From the NCBI RefSeq assembly GCF_000308755.1, contig NZ_BAGF01000007.1, forward strand, positions 1 to 64,000: a DNA stretch of 64,000 bases. The letters run 5' to 3'. This document shows positions 8,282 to 15,209 of the stretch, in pieces. This DNA comes from Nocardia pneumoniae NBRC 100136. Lineage in GTDB: Bacteria > Actinomycetota > Actinomycetes > Mycobacteriales > Mycobacteriaceae. Below the pieces are notes generated by a model. The model was given only the letters and a program-made list of their open reading frames with translations. It made no database searches and was not told the origin of the DNA. Position 1 is the stretch's first letter. Every line of letters starts with the position of its first letter. The position numbers and the translations under genes are program-made.

Positions 8282-8330
8282 GCCGTCCAGCCGGGTGCCG
8301 CCGGATTTGCGTTCAGGTCCCGCGTCGGTA
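8260..8330 (+). repeat. dispersed repeat, copy 4, overlapping the purD 3' end
   Basis: A truncated copy of about 70 bases (CCGTCTCTCCGGGTCTTTAG, then GCGTTCAGGTCCCGCGTCGG). Compared with other copies, the core TCTTCAGG reads TCTTTAGG here; the C-to-T difference creates the TAG used as the purD stop. After it, 8331-8465 contains no gene or hairpin I can support. Confidence 0.65.
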
Positions 8331-8465
8331 GCCGACCGTCACCTGTGGCGGTGCCAGCATGCAGACCGAGAGTGGTCCGCGAAGGCGGCCACGTCGATCC
8401 GCGCCAATGGCTTGCGGGCTGCGGGCCAAGGGCCTCGGCACGAGAGGGCCGCGAGGCGGGGGAGC

Positions 8466-9443
8466 TCAGCCGTAGGTCAGTCCGCGTAGTGCCAGCCACT
8501 GCAGTGGGTCCACGTGCCGCCCGCCGACGAGCACTTCGAAATGCAGGTGCGGACCGGTCGAGTCGCCTCGGTTGCCCATGCGGGCGATCTGCATGCCCGC
8601 GGGCACCCGTTCGCCGACCGAGACGAAGAAGTCGTACATGTGCCCGTAGACGGTGATGGTGCCGTCGTCGTGGCGGATCCGCACCCAGAGACCGAATCCG
8701 TTGGCCGGTCCCGCGTCGATCACCGTGCCGTCGGCGACCGCGTAGATCGGGGTGCCGATCGGCGCCGCGATATCGATCCCGTTGTGAAAGGTGCCCCAGC
8801 GGGAACCGAATCCCGAGGTGAACACGCCGCGCGCGGGCAGGACGAAGCCACCGGTACCCGGCAGCACCGCCCCGGGCTGCACCGGCGCGCTTCCGGTCAA
8901 CCACGGCTGAGGCTGACCCGCGACCGCGGCGGCTGCCTCGGCCTTGGCGCGTTCCAGGGTGACGCGCGCGGCCGCGGCGACCACGGCCTGCTCGCGCAGC
9001 CGCTCACCGTTGGCGATCGCGTTCAGCAACCGGCGCACCGACGGCGGTGTGCTCTGCACTTGCGGCGGATAGGCGATGGCGACGCGCTGGGCGTGATCCG
9101 GCGCCGGGGTGCGTTCGGTGACCGTCCCGGCGAACGACGTGTCGCCCGCGGCGAACACCGCCGCCGCGGCGAGCCCGGCCAGCAGCACTTTGTGCTTGCG
9201 GGCCAGCGCCAGCACATCGTCGCCGCTGGGCCTGCGCCGCCACAGGTCACGAAGATCCGGTCTGTGTTTCCACCGGGTCCGCAACGCGGATCGGCGCGCC
9301 CATAGGACGCGCCGATACCGCCTGCCGAGCCTCCGCATTGCGGGACGTTTCGGCGGGCGCGCACGCCAGTCACGCGGAATGACCCCGATGCCACCCACTC
9401 CGCGTACTCGGTCGAGCCGTTCTCGTCGAGCTTTCTCGAGCAT
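8466..9443 (-). CDS. M23-family peptidoglycan endopeptidase, membrane-anchored
   Basis: A 325-residue protein. A basic N-terminal tail (about 80 residues) precedes one hydrophobic segment (VLLAGLAAAAVFAAG, about 86-100), an Ala-rich linker, and a C-terminal M23/LytM domain with zinc motifs HNGID, YGHM and HLHFEV (GSRWGTFHNGIDIAAPIGTPIYAVADG; GDSTGPHLHFEVLVGG). M23 enzymes cut peptide cross-bridges or activate other hydrolases; both zinc motifs are complete, so it is probably active outside the membrane. The frame is open far upstream, overlapping the aminotransferase gene, so I start at MLEKARRERL (9443); an ATG at 9455 is the alternative. Confidence 0.88.
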   Translation of the reverse strand: MLEKARRERLDRVRGVGGIGVIPRDWRARPPKRPAMRRLGRRYRRVLWARRSALRTRWKHRPDLRDLWRRRPSGDDVLALARKHKVLLAGLAAAAVFAAGDTSFAGTVTERTPAPDHAQRVAIAYPPQVQSTPPSVRRLLNAIANGERLREQAVVAAAARVTLERAKAEAAAAVAGQPQPWLTGSAPVQPGAVLPGTGGFVLPARGVFTSGFGSRWGTFHNGIDIAAPIGTPIYAVADGTVIDAGPANGFGLWVRIRHDDGTITVYGHMYDFFVSVGERVPAGMQIARMGNRGDSTGPHLHFEVLVGGRHVDPLQWLALRGLTYG

Positions 9444-9494
9444 TACGCAGACCATAACCGCGACCGGGCCCGCTGGTGCTCTACCGTCTGTCGA

Positions 9495-10664
9495 GTGTCC
9501 AGAGAATCTCGCCGGTCGACCATTCCACCTTTCTACGTGATGGATGTCTGGAAAGCCGCCGCTGAACGCGCCAGAACACACGGCGACGTGCTCGTTCTCG
9601 CCGCGGGGCAGCCCTCGACACCGGCGCCCGCGCCGGTGCTGCGCGCGACGAGACTGGCGATCGAGTCGGAATTGCTCGGTTACACCGAGACTTTCGGCAT
9701 CCTGGCGCTGCGCGAAGCGATCGCCGAACACCATCGCGAGACCTACGGCTACCAGGTCGACCCGGACGACGTGGTGGTGACGACCGGCTCGTCCGGCGCG
9801 TTCTCGCTGATCTTCCTCGCCGCCTTCGATCCCGGCGACACCGTTGTGGTCGCGCGCCCGGGCTACCCGGCCTATCGCAACACGCTCGCCGCGCTCGGTT
9901 GCCGCGTGCTCGAGCTGGACTGCGGCGCCCAGACCAGATTCCAGCCCACCGTCGCGATGCTCGACGCTCTGCCGGAACCCCCTGCGGGTCTGATCGTGGC
10001 CAGTCCCGCCAACCCCACCGGGACCATGATCGCCCCCGCCGAACTCGCCGCGCTGGCCCGCTGGTGCGAGGAGCACGGCACGCTGCTGATCTCCGACGAG
10101 ATCTACCACGGCATCACCTACGACAACGTCGGCGCCGACAGCGCGACCTCGTCGGCCTGGGAGACCTCGCGGGAATCGGTGGTGATCGGCTCGGTCTCCA
10201 AGTACTTCTCCATGACGGGCTGGCGGCTCGGCTGGATGCTGGTGCCGAGCGGATTGCGGCCCGCACTGCAACGACTGGCCTCGAACCTGACCGTCTGCCC
10301 GCCCGCCATCTCGCAGTACGCGGCCATGCACGCGTTCGGCGCGGAAGCCAAGGAGGAGCTCGACGGGCACGTCCGGCGATATGCGGTGAACCGGCGGCTG
10401 CTGCTGGACGGCCTGCCGAAGCTGGGCATCACCGACCTCGCCCCGGCCGACGGCGCCTTCTACGCCTACGCCGACATCGGCCACCTCACCGACGACTCCC
10501 GGGCATGGTGTGCCGACGTGCTGAACCACACCGGGGTAGCACTCGCGCCAGGGGTCGACTTCGACACCGTCAACGGGCACCACACGGTGCGCTTCTCGTT
10601 CGCAGGAGCCACGGCGGACATCGAGGCGGCGCTGCTGCGTCTAGGGCACTATCTCGCTGTCTGA
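9495..10664 (+). CDS. PLP-dependent aminotransferase, class I/II fold type I
   Basis: A 389-residue aspartate-aminotransferase-fold enzyme. It shows LAAGQPSTPAPAPV near the N-terminus, VTTGSSGAFSLIFLAAFDPGD, VASPANPTGTM, LISDEIYHGITY (cofactor aspartate) and the PLP lysine in GSVSKYFSMTGWRLGW. These features fit the aspartate/aromatic/branched-chain aminotransferase superfamily; the substrate is not determined. The GTG start is preceded by TACCGT (9482-9487) with a seven-base gap, suggesting leaderless transcription. It is divergent from the M23 gene with only 51 bases between them. I recall an aminotransferase in the corresponding mycobacterial region, which supports a housekeeping role. Confidence 0.92.
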   Translation: MSRESRRSTIPPFYVMDVWKAAAERARTHGDVLVLAAGQPSTPAPAPVLRATRLAIESELLGYTETFGILALREAIAEHHRETYGYQVDPDDVVVTTGSSGAFSLIFLAAFDPGDTVVVARPGYPAYRNTLAALGCRVLELDCGAQTRFQPTVAMLDALPEPPAGLIVASPANPTGTMIAPAELAALARWCEEHGTLLISDEIYHGITYDNVGADSATSSAWETSRESVVIGSVSKYFSMTGWRLGWMLVPSGLRPALQRLASNLTVCPPAISQYAAMHAFGAEAKEELDGHVRRYAVNRRLLLDGLPKLGITDLAPADGAFYAYADIGHLTDDSRAWCADVLNHTGVALAPGVDFDTVNGHHTVRFSFAGATADIEAALLRLGHYLAV

Positions 10665-10703
10665 ACTTGCTCTCGTACAACAACTTTCCGCAGTTCGGCA
10701 CCA

Positions 10704-10723
10704 TTACCGCGGAGATGCGGTAA
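10704..10723. promoter_or_regulatory. perfect inverted repeat between aminotransferase and tetR genes
   Basis: TTACCGC-ggagat-GCGGTAA, with seven-base arms and a six-base spacer, lies 40 bases after the aminotransferase stop and 70 bases before the TetR start. It could be the TetR operator or a weak terminator; there is AAAAC after the right arm but no T-run. Operator is my preferred reading. Confidence 0.4.
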
Positions 10724-10792
10724 AACAACGATGGCTGCTTTTCCTCGCTGATTTCCCCTGGAAGAACTGATGACGACTGGCACGATGGCACG

Positions 10793-11605
10793 GTGATCAC
10801 CGCGACGACCCCGAAAGGCGAACGGCGTCGCCAGGCTCTGGTAGCCGCCGCCGCCGAGTTGCTGCTCGAAGGTGGATTCGAAGCGGTGCGGCATCGTTCG
10901 GTCGCGACCCGCGCTGATCTGCCGCTGGCGTCGACCACCTACTATTTCGAATCCCTGGACGATCTGATCGCGCGGGCGGTCGAGTTCAGCGGCAACGCCG
11001 AGCTGGACGCGATGCGCAGGCGGATCGGTGAGGTGAGCCACCGTCGCCGCGGCGCGGAGGCCACCGTCGACCTGGTGCTCGACCTGCTGGTCGGGGCCGA
11101 CGGCGCCGACGAGGTCGCGCGCGGGCAGCTGATCGCCCGCTACGAGCGTTCGGTCGCCTCGGCGCGGCACCCGGAGTTACGCGAGGTCCAGTTACGTCTG
11201 CGCGCCCAGCTGGACGAGCTGCTGGCCGACGTGCTGCGCCGGTCCGATCGGATGGTGCGCCCGGAGCAGTTGCGCAGGCTGGTCGCGGTGGTGGACGGAG
11301 CGGTGGTCGCGGCGCTCACCGAGATGGACCCCGAACCGCGGCGGATGGCGCGTGGTGCGCTGCTGGAAGTGATCGACATCGTCGCGCCCCCGGCGCGAGC
11401 GGCGGAGGCGGCTGCCGCATCGGGCGCGGCGCGAGCGTCCGGCCCGGAAACGGGAGCCTGGGTAGCCGCGGAGGGTGCCGCGCGTGTCCCATCGAGCGCG
11501 CCGCGACCGCCGAGCCCCGAGGGCTACCTGCCCTCCGAGGGCGCCGGGCGCGCCGGACCAGGCGCCACGCCCGGGCAAGTGGATCGTTTCCGGGCACTAG
11601 ACTGA
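10793..11605 (+). CDS. TetR-family transcriptional regulator with Pro/Ala tail
   Basis: A 270-residue TetR protein. The helix-turn-helix is at residues about 10-55 (RRQALVAAAAELLLEGGFEAVRHRSVATRADLPLASTTYYFESLDDLIARAV). The ligand domain ends near residue 205 with ALLEVIDIVAPPARA. Then comes about 65 residues rich in Ala, Gly, Pro and Ser, unusual for the family and probably disordered. The GTG start has no clear ribosome-binding site. It lies directly upstream of the short linking ORF and purB in the same direction, so it may share a transcript with purB; no regulatory link to purines is shown. Confidence 0.88.
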   Translation: MITATTPKGERRRQALVAAAAELLLEGGFEAVRHRSVATRADLPLASTTYYFESLDDLIARAVEFSGNAELDAMRRRIGEVSHRRRGAEATVDLVLDLLVGADGADEVARGQLIARYERSVASARHPELREVQLRLRAQLDELLADVLRRSDRMVRPEQLRRLVAVVDGAVVAALTEMDPEPRRMARGALLEVIDIVAPPARAAEAAAASGAARASGPETGAWVAAEGAARVPSSAPRPPSPEGYLPSEGAGRAGPGATPGQVDRFRALD

Positions 11606-11611
11606 CCGGAC

Positions 11612-11683
11612 GTGAGCGAGCGAACCTTCAGCACAGTGCCTCTGCGCACGACGGAGCCGAGCGTCAGCGAGGCGGAGTCGTGA
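11612..11683 (+). CDS. short linking ORF ahead of purB (23 residues)
   Basis: GTG-initiated ORF that begins VSERTFSTV and ends RTTEPSVSEAES; its TGA overlaps the purB GTG as GTGA. Nearly the same coding string occurs at 50512-50595, where it links the MOSC and asparaginase genes by GTGA overlaps at both ends, and again as the C-terminal tail of the MOSC protein. The repeated arrangement suggests a dispersed element that couples translation to the next gene. Whether the peptide itself matters is unknown. It starts 7 bases after the tetR stop. Confidence 0.5.
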   Translation: MSERTFSTVPLRTTEPSVSEAES

Positions 11684-13101
11684 GCCTCGTCCCCAATGTC
11701 CTCGCCACCCGCTACGCCAGCCATGAGCTGGTGCACCTGTGGTCGCCGGAGCGCAAGATCGTGCTCGAGCGGCGGCTGTGGCTGGAGGTGTTGCGCGCGC
11801 AGGCGGAGCTGGGCGTCGACGTGCCCGAGGGAGTCATCGCGGATTACGAGCGGGTGCTCGACGAGGTCGATCTCGCGTCGATCGCCGAACGCGAGCGGGT
11901 CACCCGGCACGACGTGAAGGCCCGCATCGAGGAATTCAACGCACTGGCCGGGCATGAGCACGTGCACAAGGGCATGACCAGCCGGGACCTCACCGAGAAC
12001 GTCGAGCAGTTGCAGATCCGGCTGTCGCTCGAGCACGTGCACGCGCATGGTGTGGCGGTCGCCGCGCGGCTGGCCGAGCGCGCCGCCGAATACCAGACGC
12101 TGGTGATGGCGGGCCGCTCGCACAATGTCGCCGCGCAGGCCACCACGCTGGGCAAGCGGTTCGCTTCCGCCGCCGATGAACTTCTGATCGCGCTCACCAG
12201 GCTGCGCGAGCTGATCGATCGCTACCCGCTGCGCGGCATCAAAGGTCCGATGGGCACCGCGCAGGACATGCTGGACCTGCTCGGCGGCGACCCGGCCAAG
12301 CTCGCCCGGCTGGAGCAGCAGGTGGCCAGGCATCTCGGCTTCGCGACCGTGCTCACCAGCGTCGGCCAGGTCTATCCGCGCTCGCTGGACCACGATGTGC
12401 TCTCCGCGCTGGTGCAGGTCGGCGCGGGCCCGTCCTCGTTCGCGCACACCATCCGGTTGATGGCCGGGCACGAGCTGGTCACCGAGGGTTTCCAGCCTGG
12501 TCAGGTGGGCAGTTCGGCGATGCCGCACAAGATGAACACCCGCTCCTGCGAGCGGGTCAACGGCCTGCAGGTGGTGCTGCGCGGTTACGCCTCGATGGCG
12601 GCCGAGCTGGCGGGCGCGCAGTGGAACGAGGGCGACGTGTTCTGCTCGGTGGTCCGTCGCGTCGCGCTGCCGGACGCGTTCTTCGCCATCGACGGGATGA
12701 TGGAGACCTTCCTCACCGTCCTGGCCGAATTCGGCGCCTACCCGGCCGTCGTCGCCCGCGAGCTGGACCGCTACCTGCCGTTCCTCGCCACCACCCGCAT
12801 CCTGATGGCCGCCGTCCGCGCTGGTGTCGGCCGCGAGACCGCGCACGAGGTCATCAAGGAGCACGCCGTCGCGGTCGCCCTGGCGATGCGGGAGCAGGGC
12901 CGCGAACCCGACCTGCTGGACCGCCTCGCCGCCGACGAGCGCCTGCCGCTCGACCGCGCGGCCCTCGCCGAGGCGCTGGCCGACAAGTCCGCCTTCGTCG
13001 GCGCCGCCGAAGCACAGGTCGCCGACGTCATCGGCCAGGTGCAGAAACTGGTCGACCGCTACCCGGACGCGGCCCGCTACACGCCGTCACCAATCCTGTA
13101 G
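11680..13101 (+). CDS. purB: adenylosuccinate lyase
   Basis: A 473-residue member of the fumarase/aspartase superfamily that cleaves SAICAR and adenylosuccinate in purine synthesis. Signatures include HEHVHKGMTSRDLTENVEQLQ (conserved TSxD segment), MAGRSHNVAAQATTLGKRFA, the flexible catalytic-serine loop SSAMPHKMNTRSCERVNGL, and EGDVFCSVVRRVALPDAF. Length is typical. The GTG start overlaps the stop of the preceding short ORF, so translation is probably coupled. The imperfect hairpin after the gene is a likely terminator. Confidence 0.97.
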   Translation: MSLVPNVLATRYASHELVHLWSPERKIVLERRLWLEVLRAQAELGVDVPEGVIADYERVLDEVDLASIAERERVTRHDVKARIEEFNALAGHEHVHKGMTSRDLTENVEQLQIRLSLEHVHAHGVAVAARLAERAAEYQTLVMAGRSHNVAAQATTLGKRFASAADELLIALTRLRELIDRYPLRGIKGPMGTAQDMLDLLGGDPAKLARLEQQVARHLGFATVLTSVGQVYPRSLDHDVLSALVQVGAGPSSFAHTIRLMAGHELVTEGFQPGQVGSSAMPHKMNTRSCERVNGLQVVLRGYASMAAELAGAQWNEGDVFCSVVRRVALPDAFFAIDGMMETFLTVLAEFGAYPAVVARELDRYLPFLATTRILMAAVRAGVGRETAHEVIKEHAVAVALAMREQGREPDLLDRLAADERLPLDRAALAEALADKSAFVGAAEAQVADVIGQVQKLVDRYPDAARYTPSPIL

Positions 13102-13151
13102 CCGGACCACTACTTTCGCTGCTTCGTTTCGCGGTGGTGATAGTGGGCCGG
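13102..13151 (+). terminator. hairpin after purB
   Basis: Arms CCGGACCACTA (13102-13112) and TAGTGGGCCGG (13141-13151) pair with one mismatch, with a 28-base loop. It follows the purB stop immediately. No T-tract is present, as is common in actinobacteria. Confidence 0.5.
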
Positions 13152-13202
13152 TAGCGTCTCCGTGGTGGTCGCGCCTGCGGATGAGCGCATAGGCTGCCGA
13201 AC

Positions 13203-13625
13203 GTGAATCCGTACACGATTTTCGCCGATATCGTTGCCGGGCGGGCGCCGTCGAGCAAGGTCTACGAGGACGATGATGTGCTGGCGTTCATGGACATTCG
13301 GCCGATGACGCCGGGCCATCTGCTGGTGGTGCCGAAGGTGGCGGCGCGCAGTCTGGCGGAACTCGATCCGGCGATCGGGGGGAAGCTGTTCCAGGTGGGG
13401 CAGCGGCTGGCCGCGGCGCTGCGGGCCAGCGAAGTCGCGTGTGACGGCGTGAATTTCTTTCTCGCCGACGGAGTGACAGCCGGACAAGAAGTCTTCCACG
13501 TCCACCTACACGTCATCCCGCGCACACCGGGCGACGGATTCGGCCTGCGAGCTCGCCCAACCACCCCACACCGCGCCGACCTGGACTACCTCGCATCTTC
13601 CATTCGCGGCGCACTCCGGGACTGA
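13203..13625 (+). CDS. HIT (histidine triad) family protein
   Basis: A 140-residue Hint-type HIT protein. It has the standard start NPYTIFADIVAGRAPSSKVYEDDDVLAFMDIRPMTPGHLLVVPK and the triad HVHLHVIPR near residue 100, so all catalytic positions are intact. These enzymes are nucleotide phosphoramidase/hydrolase type; physiological role unknown. The GTG start is preceded by TAGGCT (13190-13195) with a seven-base gap, suggesting a leaderless mRNA. It lies downstream of purB and converges on the second OYE gene with a strong shared hairpin between them. Confidence 0.93.
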   Translation: MNPYTIFADIVAGRAPSSKVYEDDDVLAFMDIRPMTPGHLLVVPKVAARSLAELDPAIGGKLFQVGQRLAAALRASEVACDGVNFFLADGVTAGQEVFHVHLHVIPRTPGDGFGLRARPTTPHRADLDYLASSIRGALRD

Positions 13626-13630
13626 ACTCC

Positions 13631-13689
13631 ACGAGTGGCACACCGCTGCGGCAACGGCCGAGAAGGGCCCTGCTTGGTGTGCCACTCGT
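13631..13689. terminator. bidirectional terminator hairpin
   Basis: Arms ACGAGTGGCACACC (13631-13644) and GGTGTGCCACTCGT (13676-13689) form a perfect 14-bp stem between two convergent genes, six bases from each stop codon. The 31-base loop contains a further GGCC/GGCC pairing. The position fits termination of both transcripts. Confidence 0.75.
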
Positions 13690-13695
13690 CGCCGA

Positions 13696-14781
13696 TCAGC
13701 CGGAGATGGCGGCGGCTGTCCAGGCTGGGTAGTCGCTGTAGCCCTCGGCGGTTCGGCCGTAGAGGGTCTCCTCGCGGATGGGGGCGAGTGGTAGGTCGTA
13801 CCGGATGCGGTGGACGAGGTCGGGGTTGGCGATGAACGACCGGCCGAACGACACCAGATCGGCGAGTCCGGATCGCAGCACCTCCTCCGCGCCCGCGGCG
13901 CTCGTCGGCTCCCGGTTCTCGCCGATATTGGCGATGAGCGTGCCACTCCAGCGTGGCCGCAGGTCGCGCAGCGCGGGATAGCGGTCGTTGTCGGTGAGGT
14001 GCAGGTAGGCGAGGTCGCGCTGATCGAGTTCTGCGACGAGGGCGCGGTAGAGCGGGGCCGGGTCCGCCTCGACCATGCCGAACTGCGGGTTGCCCGGCGA
14101 CAGCCGGATCGCGGTGCGCGCGGAACCGATGGCGTCGGCCACCGCGTCGACTACGGCCAGCGGCAGCCGCATGCGGTTGTCGATCGAGCCGCCGTATTCG
14201 TCGTCGCGGAGGTTGGTGTTGTCGGCGAGGAACTGGTGCACGAGATAGCTGTTGGCGCCGTGGATCTCCACACCGTCGAAGCCCGCGTCCATGGCGTTGC
14301 GTGCGGCGTCGGCATGCTGGCGGACCACGGCCGCGATCCCGGCGTGATCCAGGGCGGCGGGGGTGATGGGGTCGCCCTTGCCACCGTCGATCAGGTGCAC
14401 ATGGTCGTCGTCCAGCACGGCCGACGGTCCGGCGGGCCAGGAGCCGTCGATCCGCGCGAGCGGGTGGCCCTTGCGCCCGCCGTGCATCAACTGCGCGAAG
14501 ATCCGCCCGCCGCGTGCGTGCACCGCTTCGGTGACCCGCCGCCACGCCTCGACATGCGCGGGCGTCTGCAATCCGGGCACCCACGCTTCGCTCTGTCCGG
14601 TCGAGTGCGGCCAGATGCCCTCGGTGACGATGAGCCCGGCCGTCGCCCTTTGGGCGTAGTAGTCGGCGACGTCGCTGGTCGGCGAGCCATCGGGCAGTGA
14701 GCGCAGCCGGGTCATCGGGGACATGACGATGCGGTTGGGCAGGTCGATCAGGTGGTTGCGGTATTCGGTCAGAAGCAGCAT
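13696..14781 (-). CDS. Old Yellow Enzyme family alkene reductase
   Basis: A 361-residue FMN ene-reductase of the classical OYE branch: PNRIVMSPMTRLRSLPDG, GLIVTEGIWPHSTGQSEAWVPG, RIFAQLMHGGRKGHP, GFDGVEIHGANSYLVHQFL, RDDEYGGSIDNRMRLPLAVV and DLVSFGRSFIANPDLVHRI. It is only moderately similar to the first OYE gene in this window and has the more typical HGAN active-site motif. Reduces activated alkenes with NAD(P)H; natural substrate unknown. It is divergent from a MerR gene, and the ATG lies at the predicted transcription start of a promoter with MerR-type 19-base spacing. Confidence 0.9.
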   Translation of the reverse strand: MLLLTEYRNHLIDLPNRIVMSPMTRLRSLPDGSPTSDVADYYAQRATAGLIVTEGIWPHSTGQSEAWVPGLQTPAHVEAWRRVTEAVHARGGRIFAQLMHGGRKGHPLARIDGSWPAGPSAVLDDDHVHLIDGGKGDPITPAALDHAGIAAVVRQHADAARNAMDAGFDGVEIHGANSYLVHQFLADNTNLRDDEYGGSIDNRMRLPLAVVDAVADAIGSARTAIRLSPGNPQFGMVEADPAPLYRALVAELDQRDLAYLHLTDNDRYPALRDLRPRWSGTLIANIGENREPTSAAGAEEVLRSGLADLVSFGRSFIANPDLVHRIRYDLPLAPIREETLYGRTAEGYSDYPAWTAAAISG

Positions 14782-14787
14782 GGCTGT

Positions 14788-14818
14788 ACCGTAAAAGCTG
14801 ACATCAATGTCAGGTCAA
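14788..14818 (-). promoter_or_regulatory. MerR-type promoter of the OYE gene
   Basis: On the minus strand TTGACC (14818-14813) and TACGGT (14793-14788) are separated by 19 bases, longer than the usual 17, as is characteristic of MerR-controlled promoters. The spacer contains the inverted repeat TGACAT-CA-ATGTCA (plus 14799-14812). The OYE start codon at 14781 is seven bases from the -10 box, so the transcript would be leaderless. Binding by the adjacent MerR protein is inferred. Confidence 0.7.
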
Positions 14819-14827
14819 GGAGTGAAC

Positions 14828-15199
14828 GTGCGGATCGGTGAACTGGCCGAGCGGACCGGCGTGAGCGTCCGGTCGCTGCGGTACTACGAGACCAAGGGCC
14901 TGCTGGCCGCGGAGCGGACCTCCGGTGGACAGCGGGAATATCCCGAGACGGCGGTGGACCGGGTCCGGCGCATCCAGGAGATGTTCGCGGCGGGCCTGCA
15001 CAGCGACACCATCGGTGAGCTGCTGCCGTGCATCCACGACGTGGACGGCACGCCCAACGCCCAGGCGACGCCGTTCCTGGTGGAAAAGCTCACCGAGGAA
15101 CGCGCCAGGATCGACCAGGCCCTGCGCGACCTGCGCCGGACCAGCGAGGTGCTGGACGGCGTCATCCGAGCTGCGGGCGGCGCGGGGTCCGAACAGTAG
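14828..15199 (+). CDS. MerR-family transcriptional regulator
   Basis: A 123-residue MerR protein with an N-terminal winged helix (VRIGELAERTGVSVRSLRYYETKGLLAAERTSGGQREYPE), a dimerisation helix with LTEERARIDQALRDL, and a short C-terminus. One internal cysteine (LLPCIHDVDG) is present but no recognisable metal-binding loop, so an organic ligand is more likely. The GTG at 14828 has AAGGAG five bases upstream; the frame also runs back to an ATG at 14807 that lies inside the operator. It probably regulates the divergent OYE gene. Confidence 0.88.
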   Translation: MRIGELAERTGVSVRSLRYYETKGLLAAERTSGGQREYPETAVDRVRRIQEMFAAGLHSDTIGELLPCIHDVDGTPNAQATPFLVEKLTEERARIDQALRDLRRTSEVLDGVIRAAGGAGSEQ

Positions 15200-15209
15200 G
15201 GTGGACGCC

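Noticed and set aside
9456..10583. Upstream extension of the M23 peptidase frame
   Set aside because: It overlaps the whole aminotransferase gene antisense; family features begin only after MLEKARRERL at 9443.
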